From Desulfococcus multivorans (GTDB lineage: Bacteria > Desulfobacterota > Desulfobacteria > Desulfobacterales > Desulfococcaceae): a stretch of DNA of 64,000 nucleotides. The position numbers and the translations under genes were made by a program. Where the stretch lies: the NCBI RefSeq assembly GCF_001854245.1, contig NZ_CP015381.1, positions 3,817,001 to 3,881,000 of the forward strand, written 5' to 3'. Positions within the stretch are counted from its first letter, which is position 1. Each line of letters opens with the position of its first letter. This document shows, in pieces, positions 26,453-35,986 of this stretch. The notes under the pieces were generated by a model that did not search any database, was not told the DNA's origin, and worked only from the letters and a program-made list of their open reading frames with translations.

Positions 26453-27427
26453 ATGTTCAAAGATCCCGAATACTACGTCCAGGGCGTGCTGGACCGGAAC
26501 CGATTGATGCTGGCCCGGACCATCACCCTCGTCGAAAGCACCCTGCCGGCCCACCAGGAACTGGCCCGGGCCGTCATCGACCGGCTCCTGCCCCACACCG
26601 GAAACGCCGTCCGGCTCGGCATCACCGGGGTGCCCGGGGCCGGCAAGAGCACCTTCATCGAAAGCTTCGGCACCCGCCTAACCGACAAGGGCCACCGGGT
26701 GGCGGTGCTGGCGGTCGACCCCAGCAGCACCCGCAGCGGCGGGAGCATCCTGGGGGACAAGACCCGAATGGAGAAGCTCGCCGTCAACGACAACGCCTTC
26801 ATCCGCCCCTCCCCCTCGGGCGGGACCCTGGGCGGCGTGGCCCGCAAGACCCGGGAGACCATGCTCGTATGCGAAGCCGCCGGGTTCGACGTGGTCATCA
26901 TCGAAACCGTGGGCGTCGGCCAGTCGGAGACCACCGTCGCCTCCATGGTCGATTTCTTCCTGGTGCTGATGATCGCGGGCGCCGGCGACGAGCTCCAGGG
27001 CATCAAGAAGGGGGTCCTGGAGGTGGCCGACGCCATCGCCATCAACAAGGCGGACGGCGACAACGTCATGCGCGCGGAGATGGCCCGGAAGGAATACCAG
27101 GCCGCCCTGCACCTGCTGATGCCCGGCAGCCCCAACTGGTCTCCCCCCGTCCTCACCTGCAGCGCCCTGACCCTGGACGGCGTGGACAAGATCTGGGAGA
27201 CCGTCCTGGACCACCGGGACAAGCTGACCCGGAGCGGCGAGCTGGCGGCCCTCCGGAAAAAGCAGGCCCTGGACTGGATGGCCTTCCTCTTGGACGAGGG
27301 TCTCCGGGGATGGTTCTTCGGCGACCCCGAGGTCAAGGCCGCCCTGCCGCGCTTGCGAAAGGACGTGGAGAACGGCATCCTCTCCCCCACCGCAGCCGCC
27401 GCGGAACTGCTCGGGCGGTTGAAATGA
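26453..27427 (+). CDS. meaB: MeaB/ArgK-type G-protein chaperone of methylmalonyl-CoA mutase
   Basis: This GTPase of 324 residues has the P-loop GVPGAGKSTFIESF, VDPSSTRSGGSILGDKTRM, an IIETVGVGQSE G3 region and the NKADGDN base-recognition motif. MeaB proteins gate cobalamin loading and protect the mutase from inactivation. The mutase gene lies 167 nt upstream, separated by repeats. The gap before the start is short, with no clear ribosome-binding site beyond an AC-rich repeat, so translation of this gene may be weak. Confidence 0.95.
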   Translation: MFKDPEYYVQGVLDRNRLMLARTITLVESTLPAHQELARAVIDRLLPHTGNAVRLGITGVPGAGKSTFIESFGTRLTDKGHRVAVLAVDPSSTRSGGSILGDKTRMEKLAVNDNAFIRPSPSGGTLGGVARKTRETMLVCEAAGFDVVIIETVGVGQSETTVASMVDFFLVLMIAGAGDELQGIKKGVLEVADAIAINKADGDNVMRAEMARKEYQAALHLLMPGSPNWSPPVLTCSALTLDGVDKIWETVLDHRDKLTRSGELAALRKKQALDWMAFLLDEGLRGWFFGDPEVKAALPRLRKDVENGILSPTAAAAELLGRLK

Positions 27428-27429
27428 AA

Positions 27430-27610
27430 AAAAGTGGTTAAGTGGTTAAGTGGTTAAGTGGTTAAAGCCGAGGGCCAAAGCCCTCGGCCCCCTAAACACC
27501 TAAACACCTAATCACTTAATCACTTAATCACCTAAACACCTGAAACCCGGCCGAAGGCCCGTACCTTCAGCCTTCAGCCTTCAGACTTCAGTCTGGCCGA
27601 AGGCCCCCCG
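27430..27610. repeat. Composite octamer and heptamer module
   Basis: AAGTGGTT units are followed by the hairpin GCCGAGGGCCAAAGCCCTCGGC (27467-27490, read in two halves), then by CTAAACAC/TAATCACT octamers. CCTTCAGCCTTCAGACTTCA ends the block. It mirrors the module at 22511-22684 with the hairpin in the same central position. Confidence 0.9.
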
Positions 27611-27645
27611 CCTCCGGCTCAAATAAACGATGAAAGGATGGGAAG

Positions 27646-29199
27646 ATGGGTAATGTTGCAGACAAGATTCAGGATCTCAAGGATCGGAAGGCCAGGATTC
27701 TGCAGATGGGCGGCGAAAAGGCCGTGGCCAAGCACAAGGAGAAGGGCAAGCTGACCGCTCGGGAGCGGCTGGATCTCTTCTTCGACAAGGAAACCTTCCG
27801 GGAGGTGGACGCTTTCGTGATCCACCGGTGCGGCAATTTCGGCATGGAGAAGGTCGAGATCCCGTCCGACGGCGTGGTGACCGGCTACGGCAAGGTGGAC
27901 GGCCGGACGGTCTTCGCCTTTGCCCAGGATTTCACCGCCCGGGCCGGCAGCCTGGGGGAGATGCACGCCAAGAAGATCTGCAAGGTCATGGACATGGCCC
28001 TGAAGGCCGGCGCGCCCTTCGTGGGATTCAACGACTCGGGCGGCGCCCGGATCCAGGAGGGGGTCGACGCCCTGTCGGGCTTCGGTCAGATATTCTACCG
28101 CAACTCCATATCCTCCGGCGTCATCCCCCAGATCTCGGCCATCATGGGCACCACCGCCGGCGGCGCGGTCTACTCCCCGGCCATGACCGACTATATCTTC
28201 ATGGTCAAGAACACCAGCTTCATGTTCATCACCGGGCCCCAGGTCATCAAGGCGGTCACCGGCGAGGAGATCAGCTTCGAGGACCTGGGCGGCGCCAGCG
28301 CCCACAACGAGAAGAGCGGCGTCTCCCACTTCGCCTGCGAGTCCGAGGAGGACGCCATCGACAAGATCAAGAAGCTCCTCTCCTTCCTCCCGTCCAACAA
28401 CATGGAGGATCCGCCCATCGTCGACACCGGCGACCGACCCGACCGCATGGACCCGGCCCTGGACACCCTCATCCCGGACAACCCCAACCAGTCCTACGAC
28501 ATGCGGACCGTGATCGCCGCCATCGTGGACAGCGGCGACTTTTTCGAGCCCCACGAGCTCTACGCCCCCAACATCCTCATCGGGTTCGCGAGGCTGAACG
28601 GGCGGACCATCGGCATCATCGCCAACCAGCCGGCCTACATGGGCGGGGCTCTGGACATCAACGCCTCGGACAAGGCATCCCGGTTCATCCGCTTCTGCGA
28701 CGCCTTCAACATCCCCATGCTGACCATCGCCGACGTGCCCGGCTACCTGCCCGGGTCCGACCAGGAATGGGGCGGCATCATCCGCCACGGCGCCAAGCTG
28801 CTCTGGACCTATTCCGAGGCCACCGTGCCCAAGCTGCTCCTGGTCACCCGCAAGGACTACGGCGGATCGTATCTCGCCATGTGCTCCAAGGATCTGGGGG
28901 CCGACATGGCCTTTGCCTGGCCCACGGCCGAAATCGCGGTCATGGGCGCGGCCGGTGCGGCCAACATCATCCACGCCCGCGAGATCAAGGCCGCCGAGGA
29001 CCCCGGGGCCAAGCGCAAGGAAAAGATCCAGGAATACGAAGACCTCTTCTCCAACCCCTACCGCGCGGCGGAGCGGGGCTACATCGACGACGTCATCATC
29101 CCCAGCGAGACCCGGCCCCGGCTCATCGACGCCCTGGAGGCCCTCTGCGGCAAGCGGGAACTCCGGCCGCCCAAGAAACACGGCAACATCCCGCTGTAG
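27646..29199 (+). CDS. Acyl-CoA carboxyltransferase (12S-type, methylmalonyl-CoA/propionyl-CoA)
   Basis: This crotonase-fold carboxyltransferase of 517 residues begins with KGKLTARERLDLFFDKETF. It carries the oxyanion segments FNDSGGARIQEGVDALSGFG and TTAGGAVYSPAMTDYIFM, and later DVPGYLPGSDQEWGGIIRHG and RKDYGGSYLAMCSKDLGADM. It transfers the carboxyl group between methylmalonyl-CoA and biotin. A biotin carboxylase is absent nearby and a 5S-biotin fusion lies downstream, which points to a transcarboxylase (methylmalonyl-CoA plus pyruvate giving propionyl-CoA plus oxaloacetate, or the reverse). Propionyl-CoA carboxylase beta is the main alternative. Confidence 0.92.
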   Translation: MGNVADKIQDLKDRKARILQMGGEKAVAKHKEKGKLTARERLDLFFDKETFREVDAFVIHRCGNFGMEKVEIPSDGVVTGYGKVDGRTVFAFAQDFTARAGSLGEMHAKKICKVMDMALKAGAPFVGFNDSGGARIQEGVDALSGFGQIFYRNSISSGVIPQISAIMGTTAGGAVYSPAMTDYIFMVKNTSFMFITGPQVIKAVTGEEISFEDLGGASAHNEKSGVSHFACESEEDAIDKIKKLLSFLPSNNMEDPPIVDTGDRPDRMDPALDTLIPDNPNQSYDMRTVIAAIVDSGDFFEPHELYAPNILIGFARLNGRTIGIIANQPAYMGGALDINASDKASRFIRFCDAFNIPMLTIADVPGYLPGSDQEWGGIIRHGAKLLWTYSEATVPKLLLVTRKDYGGSYLAMCSKDLGADMAFAWPTAEIAVMGAAGAANIIHAREIKAAEDPGAKRKEKIQEYEDLFSNPYRAAERGYIDDVIIPSETRPRLIDALEALCGKRELRPPKKHGNIPL

Positions 29200-29256
29200 T
29201 CCCCGACCCGGGACACGAGGCCGAGGATGACCCGAAACCGAAACGAAGGAGTCGGC

Positions 29257-29490
29257 ATGAAAGAGAACGACACGAACAGGAAAAAAATCACCGCCGCCCT
29301 GTCGGCCGTAGCGGCCTATATCAAGAGCGGCGAGGAAATGGCGGCCATGCAGGGGCCCCCGGCCGAAGCACCCCCGGCGCCGGAAAAGCCGGCCCCGATG
29401 CCTTCCCTCTGGGGCGTCGGCGGCCGCCAGGACATCATGCAGATGCGCAACCTGATGCAGATGAAGGCCTTTCACGTAAAAAGAGGCTGA
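29257..29490 (+). CDS. Small protein between transcarboxylase subunits (possible accessory subunit)
   Basis: This 77-residue protein starts at an ATG preceded by GAAGGAG. It has a helical N-terminus (RKKITAALSAVAAYIKSGEEM), a Pro-Ala linker (GPPAEAPPAPEKPAPMPSLW) and a C-terminus (GGRQDIMQMRNLMQMKAFHV). Position and composition suggest a subunit that helps assemble the carboxyltransferase complex, like the small subunits of related decarboxylases. No membrane span is seen. The family is not recognised and the role is inference. The last codons (KRG) and the TGA merge into a heptamer repeat. Confidence 0.55.
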   Translation: MKENDTNRKKITAALSAVAAYIKSGEEMAAMQGPPAEAPPAPEKPAPMPSLWGVGGRQDIMQMRNLMQMKAFHVKRG

Positions 29491-29620
29491 AGGCCGAAGG
29501 GATTTAGGCTGAAGGGAAAGGACGGAACACCGTAACCCCCCGCCCTTCAGTCCGCAGCCAGCAGCCGACAGTCCAACGCCTATAAAAACAGGCTGAAGGC
29601 CCAAAGCCCCGGCTCTTCGA
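29484..29620. repeat. Degenerate TGAAGGC-heptamer region
   Basis: AGAGGCTGAAGGCCGAAGG and GGCTGAAGGG units are followed by a GC-rich segment with CCGCCCTTCAGTCCGCAGCC, and then another AGGCTGAAGGCCC. It is less regular than the other modules. No gene was seen from here to 29721. Confidence 0.7.
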
Positions 29621-29721
29621 TCCGCGACGGCAGGCACTTGACCGCCTGACCCCCTGACACGCAGCATCGAGCCGGAGGCCCGGTCTTCAGGCGATACACC
29701 TTTCATAACGGGAGAATACAC

Positions 29722-31782
29722 ATGAGCGACCAAGTCAAGATGACCGAAATGAATTACAGCCCCGACCGACCCAAGGCGGAGAACCCCATCAAGATCATGG
29801 ACCTGTCCCTCCGCGACGGACACCAGTCCCTCTTCGCCACCCGCGGCCGCACCGAGGACATGATCCCCGTGGCCGAACTCATGGACGAAGTCGGCTTCTG
29901 GGCGGTGGAGACCTGGGGCGGGGCCACCTTCGACACCATGCACCGGTTCCTGAACGAGGACCCGTGGCAGCGGCTCCGGACCCTGAAGCGCTACTTCAAG
30001 AAGACCCCCTTCTCCATGCTGCTCCGGGCCCAGAACCTGGTGGGCTACCGGAACTACGCCGATGATCTGGCCGAGGCCTTCGTGGAGCGAACCGCCGAGA
30101 ACGGCATGGACATCTTCCGGACCTTCGACGCCCTCAACGACTACCGCAACTTCGAAACGGTGGTGAAGGGGATCAAGAAGGCCGGCAAGCATTTCCAGGG
30201 CTGCATCTGCTACACCATGACCGAGCCCCGCCTGGGCGGCGAGATCTACAACCTCGACTACTACGTCAACAAGGCCAAGGATCTGGAGGCCATGGGCGCC
30301 GACTCCATCTGCATCAAGGACATGGCCGGCCTCATCGCCCCCTACGACGCCTACAACCTGATCAAGGCCCTCAAGGCGGCCGTCAAGCCGCCCATCCACC
30401 TTCACAGCCACTTCACCTCGGGCATGTCGCCCATGAGCCACCTGAAGGCCATCGAGGCGGGGGTGGACATCATCGACACCTGCATGACGCCCTATGCCTA
30501 CCGCACCTCCCACGCCGCGGTGGAGCCCCTGGTCATGGCCCTTCTGGGCACCAACCGCGACACCGGGTTCGACATCAAGAAACTGGCCCGGATCAACGAG
30601 ATCCTCGAGAAGGAGGTCATGCCCAAGTACAAGCACCTCCTGGACGACAGCAAGGTCTCCGTCATCGACATCAACGTGCTGCTCCATCAGACGCCGGGCG
30701 GCATGCTCTCCAACCTGGTCAACCAGCTCCGGGAGATGGACGCCCTCGACAAGATCGACCAGGTCTACAAGGAGCTGCCCAGGGTCCGCAAGGAGCTGGG
30801 CGCCATTCCGCTGGTCACCCCCACCAGCCAGATCGTGGGCATCCAGACCGTCAACAACGTCCTCTTCGACGACGAGAACGAGCGGTACAAGATGATCACG
30901 GCCCAGGTCAAGGACCTCTGCTACGGCCTCTACGGCAAGACGGCCATCCCCATCGATCCCGAGGTTCAGAAGAAGGCGCTCAAGGGCTATTCCCGGGGCG
31001 AGGAGCCCATCACCTGCCGCCCGGCCGAGGTGCTGGAGCCCGAGCTGGAAAAGGCCCGTGAGGAGATCGGGGACCTGGCCAAGGACATCGACGACGTGAT
31101 CCTCTACGCCATCTACCCGGTCACCGGCAGGAAGTTCCTCAAGTGGAAATACGGCGTCGAGGCCCCGCCCAAGGAGGTGCTCCCGCGAACCATTGAGGAC
31201 GTGAAGAAGGATGAGGAGCTGATCAAAAAGGCCAAGGCCGGACTCCTGGTGGAGAAGGCCCCGGCCAAGGATGTGCCCGAGAAGGGCGAGGCTACGCGGA
31301 AGTTCAACGTCTTCGTGGACGGCGACTACTTCGCGGTGGAGGTGGACGAACCCGGCGGGGCCCCGATCATCGCCTACCAGGCCCCGGCTCAGGCCGCTCC
31401 CGCAACCCCTGCCGCGCCCGCGGCACCGGCGGCACCCACAGCCCCCGGAAGACCGGCGCCCGCCGCGCCGGCCCCACCCGTGAAACCGACGCCTGCCGCG
31501 CCGGCAGCCCCGAAGGCCGCGGCCCCGGCGCCTGCACCCGCGGCCCCGGCACCCGCTGCGGACGCCTCCGGCACGCCGCTCACCGCCCCCATGCCCGGCA
31601 TGATCGTCTCCTATGCCAAGAAGGTGGGCGACGCCGTCAAGAAGGGCGACACCGTGGTGATCCTGGAGGCCATGAAGATGGAAAACGCCCTGCCGGCGCC
31701 CTGCGACGGCACTGTCAAGGCCGTCAATTTCTCCAGCGGCGACTCGGTGGCCAAGGGCGCGGTCCTCTGCGTGATCGGCTGA
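29722..31782 (+). CDS. Transcarboxylase 5S subunit fused to biotin carrier domain
   Basis: This 686-residue protein has a TIM-barrel carboxyltransferase domain (IKIMDLSLRDGHQSLFATRG, FRTFDALNDYRN, CIKDMAGLIAPYDAYN, HLHSHFTSGMSP), then the conserved PYC/OADA region (VSVIDINVLLHQTPGGMLSN). An Ala-Pro linker follows (about residues 553-615), and a biotinyl domain with EAMKMEN in which K652 is biotinylated. It exchanges carboxyl groups between biotin and pyruvate/oxaloacetate. In Propionibacterium the 5S and 1.3S parts are separate proteins; here they are one chain. Oxaloacetate decarboxylase alpha is built alike, but no sodium-pump subunits are nearby. Confidence 0.9.
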   Translation: MSDQVKMTEMNYSPDRPKAENPIKIMDLSLRDGHQSLFATRGRTEDMIPVAELMDEVGFWAVETWGGATFDTMHRFLNEDPWQRLRTLKRYFKKTPFSMLLRAQNLVGYRNYADDLAEAFVERTAENGMDIFRTFDALNDYRNFETVVKGIKKAGKHFQGCICYTMTEPRLGGEIYNLDYYVNKAKDLEAMGADSICIKDMAGLIAPYDAYNLIKALKAAVKPPIHLHSHFTSGMSPMSHLKAIEAGVDIIDTCMTPYAYRTSHAAVEPLVMALLGTNRDTGFDIKKLARINEILEKEVMPKYKHLLDDSKVSVIDINVLLHQTPGGMLSNLVNQLREMDALDKIDQVYKELPRVRKELGAIPLVTPTSQIVGIQTVNNVLFDDENERYKMITAQVKDLCYGLYGKTAIPIDPEVQKKALKGYSRGEEPITCRPAEVLEPELEKAREEIGDLAKDIDDVILYAIYPVTGRKFLKWKYGVEAPPKEVLPRTIEDVKKDEELIKKAKAGLLVEKAPAKDVPEKGEATRKFNVFVDGDYFAVEVDEPGGAPIIAYQAPAQAAPATPAAPAAPAAPTAPGRPAPAAPAPPVKPTPAAPAAPKAAAPAPAPAAPAPAADASGTPLTAPMPGMIVSYAKKVGDAVKKGDTVVILEAMKMENALPAPCDGTVKAVNFSSGDSVAKGAVLCVIG

Positions 31783-31870
31783 CGTTCCTCAAGCAATGTC
31801 CGGGGCGACCGGCCGCGCTGCCGGCGCCCCGCCCTCTACCCAACCCGACAGACAAGAAAGCAGGGAGATC

Positions 31871-33037
<1,167 letters not shown>

Positions 33038-33072
33038 CGCAACCACCACCGTAAGCCAGTGAGGACACCACA

Positions 33073-33942
33073 GTGAGCATACTCGTCAATAAAGACACGA
33101 AACTTTTGGTACAGGGGATCACGGGAAAGGAAGGCCAGTTCCACACCCGCGCGTGCATCGAATACGGGACGAAGGTCGTGGCCGGCGTGACGCCGGGCAA
33201 GGGCGGCATGATGATGGACGACGTCCCGGTGTTCAACTCCGTCAGGGAGGCCGTGGTCAGGACCGGCGCCAACGCCGGCATGATCTTCGTGCCGCCCCCC
33301 TTTGCGGCGGACGCCATCATGGAGGCCGTCGACGCCGAGCTCCCCCTCATCGTCTGCATCACCGAGGGCATTCCGGTCATGGACATGCTGAAGGTCAAGA
33401 ACTACATCAAGGGCAAACCCGTCCGCCTCATCGGCCCCAACTGCCCCGGCATCATCACGCCGGGCGAGTGCAAGATCGGCATCATGCCCGGCAAGATCCA
33501 CATGCCCGGGAAGATCGGGGTGGTCTCCCGCTCCGGGACCCTGACCTATGAAGCGGTCCATGCCCTCACCCTGGCGGGCCTCGGCCAGACCACGTGCATC
33601 GGCATCGGCGGCGATCCGGTGAACGGCACCAACTTCATCGACTGCCTGAGCCGTTTCCAGGAGGACGACGCCACCGAGGGCATTGTCATGATCGGTGAAA
33701 TCGGCGGCAGCGCCGAGGAGGACGCCGCCGACTACATCAAGGCCAACGTCACCAAGCCGGTGGTCGGCTTCATCGCCGGACTCACCGCGCCTCCGGGCCG
33801 CCGCATGGGCCACGCCGGCGCCATCATCAGCGGCAGCAGCGGCACGGGCCAGAGCAAGGTCGCCGCCATGAAGGCCAACGGCATCACCGTCTGCGAGAAC
33901 CTCGCCTACCTCAAGGACGTCTGCGCCGAAACCTTCAAGTAA
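33073..33942 (+). CDS. sucD: Succinyl-CoA synthetase alpha subunit
   Basis: This subunit of 289 residues (GTG start, GAGGACAC upstream) has the CoA-binding N-terminus [17 protein letters not shown], then [42 protein letters not shown] and the phosphohistidine region [20 protein letters not shown]. It is the last gene of the methylmalonyl-CoA series. A GC-rich inverted stretch (CTCCCCGCC ... GGCGGGGAG, 33959-33984) just after the stop could serve as a terminator but lacks a T-run. Confidence 0.97.
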   Translation: MSILVNKDTKLLVQGITGKEGQFHTRACIEYGTKVVAGVTPGKGGMMMDDVPVFNSVREAVVRTGANAGMIFVPPPFAADAIMEAVDAELPLIVCITEGIPVMDMLKVKNYIKGKPVRLIGPNCPGIITPGECKIGIMPGKIHMPGKIGVVSRSGTLTYEAVHALTLAGLGQTTCIGIGGDPVNGTNFIDCLSRFQEDDATEGIVMIGEIGGSAEEDAADYIKANVTKPVVGFIAGLTAPPGRRMGHAGAIISGSSGTGQSKVAAMKANGITVCENLAYLKDVCAETFK

Positions 33943-34054
33943 CCCTCCCCCGTCCCCCCCTCCCCGCCCCCCGACGGCGGGGAGACGGCGGCCGGAGGGC
34001 GGAGCCCAGGGGTCGGAGGACAGAGGTCAGCGGTCGGACCCCCATCCCCCTGAT

Positions 34055-34099
34055 CACATAATCACTAAAAACCTTAAAACTCTAACACCCTAACACCTT
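34055..34099. repeat. Short octamer tract before hypA
   Basis: ATCACATAATCACTAAAAAC, then CTTAAAACTCTAACACCCTA units. It forms the whole leader of hypA and may mask or replace a ribosome-binding site. Confidence 0.8.
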
Positions 34100-34101
34100 T
34101 T

Positions 34102-34449
34102 ATGCACGAAATGGGCATCGCCATGCAGATTGCGGAGATCGCCGCTGCCGCCATTCCGGCGGACATGGCCGGGAAGCGCGTGGAGCGGGTGCGCCTGCGC
34201 GTGGGCAGGCTGTCGGCGGTGGTCTCCGCGAGCCTCAGGTTCTGCTTCGACGTGGTCGCCCGGGACACCCCGCTGGCGAACGCCGTTCTCGACATCGAGG
34301 AGATTCCCGTCACCGCGGTCTGCGACGACTGCGGACACCAATGGACCGCCGACCAGCCGCACTTCATCTGCCCCCGCTGCAACGGGGGCGCCGTCCGGAT
34401 CCTCTCCGGCCGGGAGTTGGAGGTGACGGCGATAGAGATAGAAGAATAG
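34102..34449 (+). CDS. hypA: Hydrogenase/urease nickel-insertion protein HypA
   Basis: This protein of 115 residues begins MHEMGIAMQIAEIAAAA (the His2 nickel ligand of HypA proteins). It carries a zinc ribbon formed by CDDCGHQW and CPRCNGG, and it ends in ELEVTAIEIEE as the family does. It delivers nickel to NiFe hydrogenase maturation. hypB is nearby but convergent. No hydrogenase structural genes or other hyp genes are in the window. The stop codon TAG is followed directly by TGAAGGC repeats. Confidence 0.93.
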   Translation: MHEMGIAMQIAEIAAAAIPADMAGKRVERVRLRVGRLSAVVSASLRFCFDVVARDTPLANAVLDIEEIPVTAVCDDCGHQWTADQPHFICPRCNGGAVRILSGRELEVTAIEIEE

Positions 34450-34680
34450 GCTGAAGGCTGAAGACTGAAGGCTGAAGGAAAAACAGGGCAAGGGGGAGGG
34501 GTGGTGGTTAGGGTTTTAGGGTTTTAGGGTTTTAGAGTTTTAGAGTTTTATGGTTTTATGTGATTATGTGATTATGTGATTATGTGATTATGTGATTGGG
34601 TGGATGGCGGTGCGGCTGAAGGGTATAAAGGTACCGTGCGTCGCGAACGCACCCCTTCAGTCTTCAGCCTTCAGCCTTCT
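34446..34680. repeat. Heptamer-octamer-heptamer block between convergent hypA and hypB
   Basis: GGCTGAAGGCTGAAGACTGA units begin at the hypA stop. GGTTTTAG and TTATGTGA octamers occupy 34501-34600. A core (AAGGTACCGTGCGTCGCGAA) and CAGTCTTCAGCCTTCAGCC complete the block; this last arm encodes the last residues of HypB on the minus strand. Confidence 0.9.
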
Positions 34681-35335
34681 TTTCCCTCACCCTCTCCCTG
34701 ATCCAGTCCACCCAGGGATCGAGGCCGTCGCCGGTTCTGGCCGAGAGTTCGAATACCGGCATGCCGGGGTGGACCTCGTGGATATAGCCCACGGCCGCCT
34801 CCCGGTCGTAGTCGAGATAGGGGAGGAGGTCCGTCTTGTTGAGGACGGCGGCGTCGCACTCCCGGAACATGAGGGGATACTTGACGGGTTTGTCCTCCCC
34901 CTCGGTGACGCTGAGCACCACGGCCCGGGCGTTTTCGCCGATGTCGAACTCCGCGGGGCAGACCAGGTTCCCCACGTTCTCCACGATCAAAAGATCCAGA
35001 GCCGAAAGGTCGAGATCCTCCGAGGCCTTCTCGATGACATGGGCCGCCAGGTGGCAGTCCCCGCCAAAGGCGTCCGTGTTGACCTGAACGACGGGAACGC
35101 CGGTCACGGCCAGCCGGTCCGCGTCATTCGCCGTGCAGATGTCCCCCACGATCACGCCGCAGCGGATGCCGGGCATGAGGCGCGCGATGGTCTTTTCCAG
35201 AAGGGTCGTCTTCCCGGATCCCGGGGAACTCATGACGTTGAGAACGAACACGTTGTTGTCGGCGAACCGTTCCCGGTTCCGAAGCGCGTTGGCGTCGTTG
35301 ACCCCCAACACCTTGCGAACGATTTTGATTTCCAT
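34664..35335 (-). CDS. hypB: Hydrogenase maturation GTPase HypB
   Basis: This protein of 223 residues has the P-loop NVMSSPGSGKTTLLEKTI, the metal-site region FGGDCHLAAHVIEKA, IVENVGNLVCPAEFDIGE and NKTDLLPY as the base-recognition motif. It loads nickel into NiFe hydrogenase precursors together with HypA. No His-rich N-terminal nickel store is present. The final KKAEG and the stop codon derive from heptamer repeat units. hypA and hypB face each other across the repeat block, so they are not in one operon here. Confidence 0.95.
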   Translation of the reverse strand: MEIKIVRKVLGVNDANALRNRERFADNNVFVLNVMSSPGSGKTTLLEKTIARLMPGIRCGVIVGDICTANDADRLAVTGVPVVQVNTDAFGGDCHLAAHVIEKASEDLDLSALDLLIVENVGNLVCPAEFDIGENARAVVLSVTEGEDKPVKYPLMFRECDAAVLNKTDLLPYLDYDREAAVGYIHEVHPGMPVFELSARTGDGLDPWVDWIRERVREKKAEG

Positions 35336-35369
35336 AGCAGCATCCTGTGGCGGCCCTTTGGGCCGGGGT

Positions 35370-35963
35370 TCATATACATTTGTTCAAAACATCATCCAGT
35401 TCCCGGATGGCACCACTGTAAAAATGGTCGGTGTCGGGGATGACGGTGCATCGGGCGTCGGGGTTCCATGCGGCGGTCATCCGCTGCACGCGGTCTGCCG
35501 CCGCAAAGTCGTCGTCGTCGCCCACCACCACCAGATCCAGGCAGGGGATGGGGCCCACATCCCCGAAATCGAGGAAGTTGACGGGGGGCGACACCATGAT
35601 CATGCGGTGGAGGTCTGGGCAACCGATTCGGGCGTTCACCCAGGCCCCGAAGGAATAGCCGGCCAGATCGAAGCGGCGGACCCCTTTTTCAGCGAGGAAG
35701 GCCAGGGCGGCTAAAACGTCCTCCCGCTCTCCGACCCCGTTGTCGTGGGTCCCCTCGCTTCGGCCCGTTCCCCGGAAATCGAACCGGAGGGTGGCGAACC
35801 CCTTTCGCTGGTAGGCCAGCACCAGGGCCTCCACCACAACGTTGTGCATGTCCCCGCCGTAGAGGGGATGGGGATGGGTGACCACCGCCCCCTTCTCGCC
35901 CCCGGGGTGAAAAAGCCCTGCCAGCTGCATTCCGCCGCACGTGAAAAAGATTCTCTTTTCCAT
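35370..35963 (-). CDS. Alpha/beta hydrolase of the COG2945-like family
   Basis: This 197-residue hydrolase starts MEKRIFFTCGGMQLAGLF and has THPHPLYGGDMHNVVVEAL, RFDFRGTGRSEG, and the nucleophile elbow AGYSFGAWV. A late His lies in IPDTDHFYSG, giving a Ser-Asp-His triad. GGAGG lies 7 nt before the ATG at 35963. It is a small cytosolic esterase/thioesterase-like enzyme with unknown substrate. It lies 34 nt upstream of hypB and 23 nt downstream of rnd on the same strand, so rnd, this gene and hypB may be co-transcribed. Confidence 0.85.
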   Translation of the reverse strand: MEKRIFFTCGGMQLAGLFHPGGEKGAVVTHPHPLYGGDMHNVVVEALVLAYQRKGFATLRFDFRGTGRSEGTHDNGVGEREDVLAALAFLAEKGVRRFDLAGYSFGAWVNARIGCPDLHRMIMVSPPVNFLDFGDVGPIPCLDLVVVGDDDDFAAADRVQRMTAAWNPDARCTVIPDTDHFYSGAIRELDDVLNKCI

Positions 35964-35986
35964 GATACACCTCCAGGATACAGGAA

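Noticed and set aside
27619-30687. Very long minus-strand open frame opposite the carboxyltransferase genes
   Set aside because: It is a shadow of GC-rich coding on the plus strand: it spans several real genes and has Gly/Val/His/Asp-rich low-information sequence without family motifs.
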